Source of the DNA: Bacteroidales bacterium UBA1722
Lineage (GTDB): Bacteria > Bacteroidota > Bacteroidia > Bacteroidales > UBA932
Direction of reading: 5' to 3'
Assembly: GCA_002317435.1 (NCBI GenBank)
Contig: DCIQ01000007.1
Coordinates: 7,906-16,288, forward strand
Length of the DNA: 8,383 bases
Below, piece by piece: positions 1 through 6,118 of this stretch. Made by a program: the position numbers and the translations under genes. Within the stretch, counting starts at the first letter, position 1, and the number at the start of each line of letters is the position of its first letter. The notes beneath the pieces are model-generated. The model worked only from the letters and a program-made list of their open reading frames with translations. It was not told where the DNA came from and did no database searches.

Positions 1-115
1 GAAGAGTATATTTCCTCCGGGACTCCCCACAGCTTCGCTGCGGGTCCCCTCCTCGCCGGCGGCAGCCCTCCGGAAATATACCTGTTCCGGAGGGCTTGTT
101 TTCTTGTGGACGCGT
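1..115. other. Hairpin-rich intergenic DNA with nested and overlapping stems
   Basis: No gene is visible here. GTATATTTCC (6-15) is perfectly complementary to GGAAATATAC (72-81), forming a 10-bp outer stem around a GC-rich interior. Inside it, CAGC/GCTG (30-33/37-40) with a flanking CCC/GGG pairing forms a small hairpin. GCCCTCCGGA (65-74) also pairs perfectly with TCCGGAGGGC (86-95). The two long stems share bases 72-74, so they cannot both form completely. The layout resembles a terminator with a competing upstream arm, or a palindromic interspersed repeat. The gene it belongs to lies left of the window. Confidence 0.6.
65..105 (+). terminator. Probable intrinsic terminator of a plus-strand gene left of the window
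   Basis: A perfect 10-bp GC-rich stem (65-74 with 86-95) and an 11-base loop are followed on the plus strand by the T-rich run TTGTTTTCTTG. This is the form of a rho-independent terminator for transcription entering from the left edge. The T run is interrupted, so strength is uncertain. Confidence 0.55.
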
Positions 116-142
116 CATTAAGTAAGACAGAAAACAACTTGG
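116..142. repeat. Left copy of the direct repeat bracketing the accessory module
   Basis: This 27-base stretch begins CATTAAGTAAGAC and ends AACTTGG. It matches 6128-6156 in the same orientation at 24 of 27 positions, with one 2-base gap in the A-run. Nothing similar extends into the sequence on either side. It lies 25 bases beyond the stop codon of the split small gene. The right copy sits just upstream of the HEPN promoter, so the two copies enclose the HEPN-MNT-orf90 module and the transposon within it. Confidence 0.75.
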
Positions 143-167
143 CTACAAGCGAAAATTACATATAGGG

Positions 168-423
168 TTACTTATCGCCAACGGATGTAGATATAATTGA
201 GCGAATAACATCAAATATCCTTGTAAAATTTGAAAAATCAAAGTCTTTCGTCCATTCAGCACCTTGCAAAATATTTTCAGCAAAAGAATCTTTTGAACAG
301 GCGACAGACGTTTCTTGCTTTAAATCATCCCTCCGGAAAACCTTCTCGTCAATGATACCGTTGACCTCAACTTTATTCTTAATCTTACTGATTTTTGTCT
401 GATATTTACCGTCTTTACTATTA
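168..423 (-). pseudogene. 3' part of a small gene of unknown function, split by the Tn3 element
   Basis: This is the carboxy-terminal portion (about residues 7-90) of a small protein I do not recognise. The residues running into the transposon end come from the terminal repeat, not from the gene. Removing the transposon and one TATTA copy and joining this piece to 5336-5315 gives one uninterrupted 90-codon frame starting MYTIKFNSKDGKY and ending STSVGDK. The product is small, polar, rich in Lys, Asp and Ser, and has no visible signal peptide or membrane segment. In the uninterrupted state it would follow the MNT gene by about 93 bases in the same orientation, so it may have been a third member of that module. 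It is now inactivated, unless a start codon read from inside the transposon end rescues a fusion (the frame stays open to a Met codon in the terminal repeat). Confidence 0.8.
419..423. repeat. Left 5-bp target-site duplication (TATTA)
   Basis: TATTA lies directly outside the GGGG terminus of the transposon and recurs at 5315-5319. Five-base duplications are the hallmark of Tn3-family transposition. The assignment is supported independently because deleting the interval with one copy restores a reading frame. The duplication could be read as 6 bases (CTATTA), depending on where the right end is placed. Confidence 0.8.
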
Positions 424-461
424 GGGGTAGCACGCACATTTTGACATTTTGTACCAATAAG
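424..461 (+). repeat. Left terminal inverted repeat of the Tn3 element (38 bp)
   Basis: Exactly 38 bases run from GGGGTAGCACGCA at 424 to CCAATAAG at 461. Tn3-family ends are typically 38 bp, begin GGGG and end in a (N)TAAG-like block, so both ends of this segment fit. It lies 50 bases outside the tnpA stop codon and directly abuts the TATTA duplication. Confidence 0.8.
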
Positions 462-511
462 GTTTCAAAAATCATAATCCCTAGGCAAAAAGGAGCAATA
501 AGGCGTTTCGT

Positions 512-3478
512 TCATTCCTCCTCTTGTACTAAGCTATCTTCATCTGAGAAGACTCGGAGTTGTCTAAAATGGTTCTTATCAAGGGATGACTCTGCCTTAT
601 AATAGTATCTACCATACAATTGGATATGATTCCAATTGAGGGGAGAAATGTGTGGTAGCAAGGATTCGTCCAACCCTCCGTTCTCTTTTTTGTATTCAAT
701 TGCCTTCTGCAGATATACGGTATTCCAGATAACAACGGTATTTATGAGAATGTTCAAGCAACTTGCTCTTTGCATTTGATCCTGAAGGTCCTTCTCGCGC
801 AGGTTGCCTGACTTGCCAAAGAAAAGAGCACGGGCGAGTCCGTTCATTGCTTCTCCTTTGTTCAGGCCGATGAGAATTTCACGCCTGAGTTTTGTGTCAG
901 TGAAGTATTTCAGGAGAAATATGGTCTTCTCTATACGCCCCATTTCCGTTAGTGCCCTTGCTATGGCATTCTGTCTGGAATATGATCCGAGTCGGCTCAT
1001 AACCATATCACACGAAACATATCCTGCTTTTATGGAGTAGGCAATCCTGAGCACTTCAGAAAAATTCTCTTCTATGATCTTTGTGTTCACCCGCCTCATT
1101 TCGATATCGGAGAGGAAATCAGGCACGGCCAATTCGGGCAGCACATACAGTTTGCTGTCAGAAATATCCCTGATTCTTGGGGCGAACATGAAGCCGAGAA
1201 GATGCGAAAGGCCAAAAATCTGGTCAGTATATCCTGCCGTATCCGTGTAGTGTCTTTCTATGTCAAGTTCGGACTCATGGTGCAGCACACCGTCGATGAC
1301 ATGCACGGCATCACGGATATTTGTGTTGATGACATTGACATAGAATGCGGAGTACTCGTCGCTCGTGTGCCGGTACATCGTCACTCCTTGTGCGGATCCG
1401 TAATGCGGGTTGTGGGAGGCGAGAATGGAACGGACCCCGCATACGACCCGCATGCCGTCACTTGACGATGTGGATCCGTCTCCCCATATTCTGGCCAAAG
1501 GAAGATGGTGCTGGTAATTGACAAGCGTTGCCTGCGCCTTTTTTAATGTTTCATCATATAGCCTCCAGTTGGATACCGTGAACAGACTGCCATAATTTAC
1601 ATCATCGGAACTTTCGGCCATCTTTTGCAATCCGATATTCATCCCCAAGGCAGAAAGAGCCGCCGCTATTGCCGGCTCGTCTTTAGGCATCGGTCTCTGG
1701 TGTGTCGATAGATGGGTGAAATCCTGCATGAATCCAGTCCATTTGTTCACTTCGAATATAATCTCGGACAATGTGACTTTTGGGAGCAAGGAGTATAATC
1801 CTGCATTCAGAGGATTAACTCCGTCTGGCACCTCGTTTTCAAGTCGTTCAAGATGCAGACGATTGTCCTTCTTCTTCAGGCTGGAGAATGATTCCAAATC
1901 GGACTCAATTATCCCATAGACTGTTTTCAGATCCTTGGTGCGCCTTTCGAGATAATCAGCATAACATGAACCGATGCCAAGGTTTTCAACGTCAATATTG
2001 CCTTCCGGGACGAGCAAGGATTCGAGGCTGCTGTATTTATAACTGAACTTCACCCATATGTCGCCAGAACGTATCTGCCTGCGCAGCTCGAGCATGACAG
2101 CAACGACATATGCATCTTTTCGGAGGGCCCCGTCTTCGTCCTTTATGTTCTGACTCCAGTCCTTTGCCAGAAAAGAAGTAGGCACGTCGTCCGGCAAACA
2201 GGATGTTTTTTTCTCGAAACTGCTGCCGATAATAATCATAGCTGATAGTAATTCTGCCGAAGACGGACCGGTAGAGTAGAACGTGATGTTCCTGAGCATG
2301 GATGGGATGTATCGTCTGAGGATAGAATATCCGGAAATCATCTTCTCGAAGTAGTTCTTATCTCCTTCGTGCGGCGTGAAATTGCTGTCAAGTTTTGACC
2401 GAAGTTCGTCCTTCGTCGTCAATCTCTCTATTACCGATCGTAGGTCGGTGCCGTTTTCAAGCGCATCGTAGATGCTTTCACCAAGCATATGAAAATAACG
2501 ATAGTTCCTATCTATCTCATCCTTCTTATCCATCAGGAATGAAGACGCCGACTTCCTTGCATCTGACTCCATCATCATAAGAATCTTGTCATTCAGGTCA
2601 ACGGCCATGTCTGTAAGCCACGTCCGCTGCTGATGCATCAGGATGGCCAGCAAGGCGTGTCTTTTGTCATCAGAAAACCTCTTCAATCTATATGGAGTAT
2701 AACGATATGCCTGCTTTGACAAGGACTTGAGCAGGTTCGGATGGATATCATTGAATGTGTCCGGAATCCCTAATTCACGAATATTTCCAATTTTCCCTGC
2801 AAGTTCATTGAAGGAACTGCTGTTCCAGCGTCCCGACACATCCTTCATTTCAAAAAGACTTGACGTGTTGCCGTCGGACAATTCAAGAAGCCGATCGAGT
2901 TTCTCTTTCTGTTCGGACGAAAGGCTTCCGACTACGGATGCGAATACCCGTTCCTCTTCCTCTCCTATGGCATCATGCGCCATTCTTGCAATGGTTGACA
3001 ACTTGGGCGGTATGATCCTGCGTTCCTTCGAAAACTGCACGGTTTCCTTAGTTATGGCAACAAGATCATTCAGTCTATGCGAACAGCATCTGATGAAATC
3101 CGTCACCTCGCTCCATGCTTCTTCCTGCCGGTATCCGTAGTATGAACAGATTTCAAGAAGATGATTTGATTTGGTGTTCTTGTTCCTTCCATATCCTTGT
3201 ATAACCTCAGGGTCCACGTCAATCTGAGCTGAGACGAAATTCAGGACTTTCAACGGGACAGAATCAAGGACCGGATATGGCCACCCTTTGTGCCTGAGAC
3301 AGCAGAGCGTCATAGCAAATCCCAGCCTGTTGTCCTGTCCTCTATGAGTGTTGATAATCTGAATATCCTCCGCTGTCAGCGTATAATAGAACTCGAGCTC
3401 ATCATCAGTGATGGATTCGGACACGGATATGAACTCGAGCTGCTGTGCGTTAGAAAGATGAATTTTTCGTTCGGCCAT
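512..3478 (-). CDS. tnpA: Tn3-family transposase TnpA
   Basis: TnpA is the DDE transposase that carries out replicative transposition of the element, making cointegrates that the resolvase then resolves. It has 988 residues, close to the roughly 1,000 usual for Tn3 transposases. The N-terminal ~165 residues look like the DUF4158-type DNA-binding region. The catalytic domain fills the last ~400 residues. Visible catalytic motifs are WGDGSTSS (Asp667), HYTDTAGYTDQ (Asp746, with Asp752 nearby) and NKGEAMNGLARA (Glu876). The 79- and 130-residue spacings between D667, D746 and E876 fit the family. The ATG at 3478 follows a GGAAGA ribosome binding site and lies 12 bases after the tnpR stop, so the two genes are probably co-transcribed. 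The frame is intact, with no sign of decay. Confidence 0.95.
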   Translation of the reverse strand: MAERKIHLSNAQQLEFISVSESITDDELEFYYTLTAEDIQIINTHRGQDNRLGFAMTLCCLRHKGWPYPVLDSVPLKVLNFVSAQIDVDPEVIQGYGRNKNTKSNHLLEICSYYGYRQEEAWSEVTDFIRCCSHRLNDLVAITKETVQFSKERRIIPPKLSTIARMAHDAIGEEEERVFASVVGSLSSEQKEKLDRLLELSDGNTSSLFEMKDVSGRWNSSSFNELAGKIGNIRELGIPDTFNDIHPNLLKSLSKQAYRYTPYRLKRFSDDKRHALLAILMHQQRTWLTDMAVDLNDKILMMMESDARKSASSFLMDKKDEIDRNYRYFHMLGESIYDALENGTDLRSVIERLTTKDELRSKLDSNFTPHEGDKNYFEKMISGYSILRRYIPSMLRNITFYSTGPSSAELLSAMIIIGSSFEKKTSCLPDDVPTSFLAKDWSQNIKDEDGALRKDAYVVAVMLELRRQIRSGDIWVKFSYKYSSLESLLVPEGNIDVENLGIGSCYADYLERRTKDLKTVYGIIESDLESFSSLKKKDNRLHLERLENEVPDGVNPLNAGLYSLLPKVTLSEIIFEVNKWTGFMQDFTHLSTHQRPMPKDEPAIAAALSALGMNIGLQKMAESSDDVNYGSLFTVSNWRLYDETLKKAQATLVNYQHHLPLARIWGDGSTSSSDGMRVVCGVRSILASHNPHYGSAQGVTMYRHTSDEYSAFYVNVINTNIRDAVHVIDGVLHHESELDIERHYTDTAGYTDQIFGLSHLLGFMFAPRIRDISDSKLYVLPELAVPDFLSDIEMRRVNTKIIEENFSEVLRIAYSIKAGYVSCDMVMSRLGSYSRQNAIARALTEMGRIEKTIFLLKYFTDTKLRREILIGLNKGEAMNGLARALFFGKSGNLREKDLQDQMQRASCLNILINTVVIWNTVYLQKAIEYKKENGGLDESLLPHISPLNWNHIQLYGRYYYKAESSLDKNHFRQLRVFSDEDSLVQEEE

Positions 3479-3490
3479 ATTTTCTTCCTA

Positions 3491-4075
3491 TTATGGGTTC
3501 GACTTTTCTTTCTCCTGCTCTTCCTTGCGGATGTTTATATATTTATATAAGGTACGCCGGCAGATGCCGCTCATCTTCAGAATCTGTGACACAGGGTACT
3601 TCTGTGAATCATACAGCGTCATTGCCTGCTCGATGGTGTCCTTGTTGACCTTTGGATGGCCGCCTTTCCGTCCGCGAGCCCTTGCAGCCTTCAGCCCGGC
3701 CCGGGTACGTTCGACTATAAGTTCCCTTTCGAACTGGCTCACTCCGCTGAAGATGGTGAAGAGTAGCCTGCCCTGTGGAGTCGTCGTGTCAAGCCATGGC
3801 TCCTTCAGGGACTTGATATTCGCCCCGGCCTTGTCAATCTTCTCCACAAGGTCGAAGAGGTCCTTGACAGAACGGCTCAGTCGGGTGAGCTCGCAGATGA
3901 TGATGGTGTCTCCCTTCCTGAGGGTGCGAAGAAGAATGGAGAGTTCCGGACGCTCCTTTGTCGTGCCGGTGAATTTTTCCTGGAAGATGTTTTCGCATCC
4001 GTACTGTTTGAGTGCATCGACCTGCCAGTCCAGGTTCTGATCAGCGGTCGAGCAGCGGGCATATCCAATGATCAT
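3491..4075 (-). CDS. tnpR: Tn3-type serine resolvase/invertase
   Basis: TnpR resolves the cointegrate formed by TnpA through site-specific recombination at res. It has 194 residues. The N-terminal catalytic domain begins MIIGYARCSTADQN, with the nucleophile at Ser9. Conserved arginines lie at LTRLSRS (Arg65, Arg68), and the long E-helix begins near FERELIVERTRAGL (about 116-128). A C-terminal helix-turn-helix at about 161-180 (SQILKMSGICRRTLYKYI) is of the Hin/resolvase type. The tail is highly charged (KEEQEKEK). The gene is first in a tnpR-tnpA operon. Its start has no obvious Shine-Dalgarno sequence, only an AT-rich leader. Divergent transcription from the res region toward the passenger operon is consistent with TnpR repressing both sides, as in other Tn3 elements, but that is inference. 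Confidence 0.93.
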   Translation of the reverse strand: MIIGYARCSTADQNLDWQVDALKQYGCENIFQEKFTGTTKERPELSILLRTLRKGDTIIICELTRLSRSVKDLFDLVEKIDKAGANIKSLKEPWLDTTTPQGRLLFTIFSGVSQFERELIVERTRAGLKAARARGRKGGHPKVNKDTIEQAMTLYDSQKYPVSQILKMSGICRRTLYKYINIRKEEQEKEKSNP

Positions 4076-4079
4076 GGCA

Positions 4080-4250
4080 ATTTTGTATATTTAGTCAGCT
4101 TTCTTGGTTTCAAGATAGACTTTGTTTTGCATATAACAATATATACAAAAATAAGGATAAGAACTGATGATGTCAAGAACTTTTTGAAAAAGTATGTTAT
4201 ACGCTGGTTTTGTATACGGGTAAATTTTCAGTAATAAATTTGCATATCCA
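4080..4250. promoter_or_regulatory. Probable res recombination site and divergent promoter region
   Basis: This AT-rich gap separates divergent tnpR and the RHH gene. The motif TTTTG(T/C)ATA or a one-base variant occurs at 4081, 4125, 4208 and 4239, and in reverse at 4142-4150. The copies at 4125 and 4142-4150 form a 26-bp inverted repeat (4125-4150) with a short central spacer, the size of a resolvase-dimer crossover subsite. Three or so subsites upstream of tnpR is the standard arrangement for Tn3-family res. The subsite assignment is inferred from motif spacing only. Confidence 0.6.
4209..4242 (+). promoter_or_regulatory. Candidate promoter of the passenger operon
   Basis: TAAATTTG (4235-4242) is a perfect match to the Bacteroidetes -7 box TAnnTTTG. 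TTTG at 4209-4212 could serve as the -33 box, with a 22-base spacer that is slightly longer than the usual 19-21. The expected transcript start is about 40 bases before the ATG at 4292. The promoter overlaps the putative res motifs, so resolvase binding could repress it. Confidence 0.5.
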
Positions 4251-4291
4251 AACAAAGTGTTATATATTTACTAGTAATAAGAAATGAAGAT

Positions 4292-4510
4292 ATGAAAACA
4301 GTTTCTGTAGCATTAAAGAAACAGACCGCATTCCGCCTTAGCCCGGAACTTGTGGAGAGGTTGAAGACGAAAGCGGAGAAAGAGCATAGGAGTCTCAACA
4401 ACTATGTCGAGATGGTATTGATGTCAGCAGTGGAGGATGAACCGAACGAAGTTACGGCATCAGCTATACGCCAGATTACGTTTCTGGGAGTAGAAATGCA
4501 CTCAGCATAA
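4292..4510 (+). CDS. Ribbon-helix-helix (Arc/antitoxin-like) DNA-binding protein with atypical C-terminus
   Basis: The 72-residue product has an RHH fold pattern: beta strand QTAFRL (11-16), helix starting at SPELVERLKTKAEKE (17-31), and a second helix at RSLNNYVEMVLMSAV (33-47). This resembles the short Arc-family or 'toxin-antitoxin system' proteins common in Bacteroides relatives. Such proteins usually continue after the NEVT-like motif with an acidic, helical toxin-binding tail. Here the last ~15 residues (RQITFLGVEMHSA) do not fit that, suggesting the tail was lost or replaced by rearrangement. No toxin gene is adjacent. The next gene, 32 bases on, encodes an outer-membrane protein, so this may act as its local regulator. 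The start is supported by the upstream TAAATTTG promoter, but the ribosome binding site is weak. Confidence 0.75.
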   Translation: MKTVSVALKKQTAFRLSPELVERLKTKAEKEHRSLNNYVEMVLMSAVEDEPNEVTASAIRQITFLGVEMHSA

Positions 4511-4542
4511 AAATTCAAATCGGTTTTGGAGGAAAATAAGTT

Positions 4543-5208
4543 ATGTTGCGGATGAAGTTTCTGTGCGGCTGTATCCTGTTACTGTTACATTCTGCCGTTT
4601 ATGCGCAGACATATAAGAACAATGTTTCAGTCCGGTGGGCTCTTTCTACAGAAATAATGATGGATTTCAAATTGGATTACCATTATATGTTTTCGAAATA
4701 TGTTGGCATTGGAGGAGGTGTTTTCTTGAATTCCGAGTTCGGCCAAGTAAAAATGCCGCATGGAAACTACTCCATCCCTGGAAGCAGCATTTCATGGACA
4801 AGCGAGACCAAGGTCACAAAGCCAGGATTCTCCATTTCGGCTATCGGACAGATAAGTTTGTTTCAGATTAAGGGAAGAAGTGTAATGTTGGAACTGGAAC
4901 CGTCCTGGCTATTGTCCATCCCTAGAGAATCACAGATACTACGTTGCCAAAATGTTCTATCAGGAGAATTATCCAGTGATAAGGTAAAAGCTTCCGGTGG
5001 TCAATGGACGTCTTGGTTGCTCAGAACCGGACTGTCATTTTTCGTGAGTGAGCATTTAGCCATCGGGATTTCATACAACATCACGAATTTCGATTCATTC
5101 TCGACAGCCAGGCTTCTGGAATATAAAGGAACTGTATTTGATCAGTTCTATCAAGAGAAGAAACCGGTGGTTCATAGTGTGGACGTTGGGGTGCGAATCT
5201 TCTTCTAA
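4543..5208 (+). CDS. Predicted outer-membrane beta-barrel protein, transposon passenger
   Basis: I do not recognise a named family. The 221-residue product has a classical signal peptide: Arg/Lys-containing start, hydrophobic core CILLLL, and likely cleavage after VYA at residue 21, leaving a mature QTYKNN start. The mature part alternates polar and hydrophobic residues in strands separated by Gly/Asn turns (for example YVGIGGGVFLNSEFG, HLAIGISYNITNFDSF). It ends VGVRIFF, with the C-terminal Phe typical of BAM-inserted barrels. The length suggests a small barrel of about eight strands. The ATG at 4543 follows a strong GGAGGA site with 8-base spacing, so it is preferred over the Met at residue 4. 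It shares an operon with the RHH gene and is followed by a strong terminator. As Tn3 cargo it is unusual. A role in surface change or phage resistance would be speculation. Confidence 0.8.
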   Translation: MLRMKFLCGCILLLLHSAVYAQTYKNNVSVRWALSTEIMMDFKLDYHYMFSKYVGIGGGVFLNSEFGQVKMPHGNYSIPGSSISWTSETKVTKPGFSISAIGQISLFQIKGRSVMLELEPSWLLSIPRESQILRCQNVLSGELSSDKVKASGGQWTSWLLRTGLSFFVSEHLAIGISYNITNFDSFSTARLLEYKGTVFDQFYQEKKPVVHSVDVGVRIFF

Positions 5209-5237
5209 TTTAGGGATTGAAAGGATTCATTCATAAT

Positions 5238-5278
5238 AACCAAGAGCTTGGGGTTGATATATACCCAAGCTCTTGGTT
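5238..5278 (+). terminator. Strong terminator after the passenger operon
   Basis: AACCAAGAGCTTGGG (5238-5252) pairs perfectly over 15 bp with CCCAAGCTCTTGGTT (5264-5278) around an 11-base loop. A short TTTT follows on the plus strand. It ends the RHH/beta-barrel operon 30 bases after the stop codon and lies only about 36 bases inside the transposon's right end, so it may also shield the element from outside transcription. Confidence 0.8.
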
Positions 5279-5305
5279 TTCAGCTAATTCTACGAAAAAA
5301 CTCAT

Positions 5306-5314
5306 TGCGTGCTC
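5306..5314 (-). repeat. Right end of the Tn3 element, degenerate
   Basis: Read inward from 5314 the end is GAGCACGCA, of which AGCACGCA is identical to bases 6-13 of the left terminal repeat. The GGGGT start seen on the left is reduced to a single G, and the following ~25 bases do not align well with the left repeat. The boundary is fixed mainly by the TATTA duplication next to it. Confidence 0.5.
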
Positions 5315-5319
5315 TATTA
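5315..5319. repeat. Right 5-bp target-site duplication (TATTA)
   Basis: This is the second copy of TATTA, directly outside the right transposon end. It lies in frame within the start of the split small gene (codons TTT AAT A on the minus strand), and it matches the copy at 419-423. Confidence 0.8.
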
Positions 5320-5336
5320 AATTTTATAGTGTACAT
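5315..5336 (-). pseudogene. 5' fragment of the split small gene (start codon and first seven codons)
   Basis: On the minus strand an ATG at 5336 begins MYTIKFN and runs straight into the transposon end. A GGAAGA sequence 8-13 bases upstream is a plausible ribosome binding site. Continuing at base 418 restores the frame to a stop at 168 (90 codons). The remnant is too short to be functional. Its promoter and leader remain in place behind the MNT gene. Confidence 0.75.
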
Positions 5337-5350
5337 ACTTGTCTATCTTC

Positions 5351-5391
5351 CAGAGGGTCATTGTACCGCTAAAGTGAAAGTCCTCCGAAAG
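5351..5391 (-). repeat. Hairpin element A with conserved loop, in the leader of the split gene
   Basis: On the minus strand, TTTCGGAGG (5391-5383 region) can pair with CCTCTGGAA (5357-5349 region), allowing two G-U pairs, around a loop carrying ACTTTCACTTTAGCGGT. The 23 bases at 5365-5387 match 6406-6428 (opposite orientation) at 22 positions. The 3' arm overlaps the GGAAGA ribosome binding site of the split gene, so it could influence its translation. Confidence 0.6.
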
Positions 5392-5429
5392 ACCGGCAGA
5401 CGGAAATATGCAAAGAACAACAAAAAAAG

Positions 5430-5729
5430 TTATACCACAAGTTCTCCTGTACGTAGAATGTCTTCATACAAAGGAGACGGATGGCATTTTTCAATTAAGA
5501 CAGGCTCTATCAATGTATTTATGTCCATAGTTAATCGCCATAGTTTTGCAGATGCAGACATATAATCCCCATCCAGTTGAGGAACTACTACAGCCAAATC
5601 TATATCACTGTTTTCGTTAGCGGTTCCTTTACTGTATGAGCCATAAAGATACACTGTTACGGGACCCAACTGGTTCATAACAGCTTGTTTGTATTCTTTG
5701 GCGATTCTTATAACCTGTCCTTTATCCAT
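5430..5729 (-). CDS. MNT-type minimal nucleotidyltransferase, probable antitoxin of the HEPN protein
   Basis: The product has 99 residues and a minimal nucleotidyltransferase fold. The signature LYGSYSKGTANENSDIDLAVV contains the GS motif (Gly30, Ser31) and the metal-binding pair Asp42 and Asp44. A third acidic residue is probably Asp69 in RLTMDINTLIEPV. All catalytic positions appear present, so it is likely enzymatically competent. In related type VII pairs (MntA-HepT) the NTase adds AMP to the HEPN partner and neutralises it. This gene follows and overlaps the HEPN gene by 22 bases, the usual translationally coupled arrangement. The ATG at 5729 is preferred over the farther one at 5768, because the family normally begins just before the first helix. 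Its GC content is clearly lower than that of the nearby core genes. Confidence 0.85.
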   Translation of the reverse strand: MDKGQVIRIAKEYKQAVMNQLGPVTVYLYGSYSKGTANENSDIDLAVVVPQLDGDYMSASAKLWRLTMDINTLIEPVLIEKCHPSPLYEDILRTGELVV

Positions 5730-6094
5730 TGTTGCAGATTCTTTGTTTTTTCCAACAATTCTTTGCACTTGCCTTCTGAAAGAGCTTTCAGCAATGATTC
5801 TTTATATGAAGGATATCTGGCTTCCACATTCAGTGGCATGATTTCACTAATAAACATCTTCTGCTCCTCATCCATCAAAGAATTCAATCCACAACTCTGA
5901 GCGATGTTGATAAGATTATGCGATATCGGAGTGGTCTGAGATGATTTGGAACACCAATACGCCTTAAAGATTTTTTCTATTGTCTGATGACACATAAATC
6001 CAACATACAACCAACGTCCAGTCGCAAACATAGCTTCAGCAGTTTCCAAATCATAATCAGACAAATCCAACCAATATTTCACCTTATCGTTCAT
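5708..6094 (-). CDS. HEPN-domain protein, probable toxin partner of the MNT
   Basis: The product has 128 residues and is mostly helical. It resembles PF05168-type HEPN proteins paired with MNT enzymes: N-terminal KYWLDLSDYDLETAEAMF, the central FMCHQTIEKIFKAYW helix, SHNL at 58-61, and EARYPSYKE (91-99) before the final helices. The canonical HEPN ribonuclease motif RX4-6H is not evident: Arg27 and His36 are eight residues apart, and no other Arg precedes a His suitably. Toxic RNase activity therefore cannot be assumed. The ATG at 6094 is preferred over the upstream one at 6130, because the latter would lie inside the promoter -7 box and direct repeat, and because a GGGATGG site precedes 6094. 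It is first in an operon with the overlapping MNT gene. Confidence 0.85.
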   Translation of the reverse strand: MNDKVKYWLDLSDYDLETAEAMFATGRWLYVGFMCHQTIEKIFKAYWCSKSSQTTPISHNLINIAQSCGLNSLMDEEQKMFISEIMPLNVEARYPSYKESLLKALSEGKCKELLEKTKNLQQWIKDRL

Positions 6095-6118
6095 AAACCA
6101 TCCCTTTAGATTACTTTG

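Larger units (their letters stand above)
424..5314. mobile_element. Tn3-family transposon, 4.9 kb, with tnpR-tnpA and an outer-membrane passenger operon
   Basis: The element carries a Tn3-type DDE transposase, a serine resolvase directly upstream of it, a likely res region, and a divergent operon (RHH protein plus beta-barrel protein). The left boundary is a 38-bp terminal repeat starting GGGGTAGCACGCA and ending AATAAG, close in form to known Tn3-family ends. The right boundary is set by the second TATTA copy and by restoration of the interrupted gene. Reading inward from the right end gives GAGCACGCA, which shares AGCACGCA with the left end but lacks the GGGGT start. The co-directional tnpR-tnpA order with res upstream resembles the Tn21/Tn501 layout. 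The asymmetric end suggests the copy may no longer move by itself. Confidence 0.85.

Noticed and set aside
2727..3140. 137-codon plus-strand frame inside tnpA
   Set aside because: Antisense shadow of an intact transposase frame, with no ribosome binding site or known motif.
3525..4040. 171-codon plus-strand frame
   Set aside because: Shadow of the resolvase gene; composition is low-complexity Ser/Arg with no domain.
5281..5314. Full 38-bp right terminal repeat
   Set aside because: Attempted alignment with the left repeat beyond AGCACGCA gives only scattered matches, so only the short shared block is claimed.
5248..5565. 105-codon plus-strand frame
   Set aside because: It begins inside the terminator hairpin, crosses the transposon end and runs antisense into the MNT gene, so it is a chance frame.
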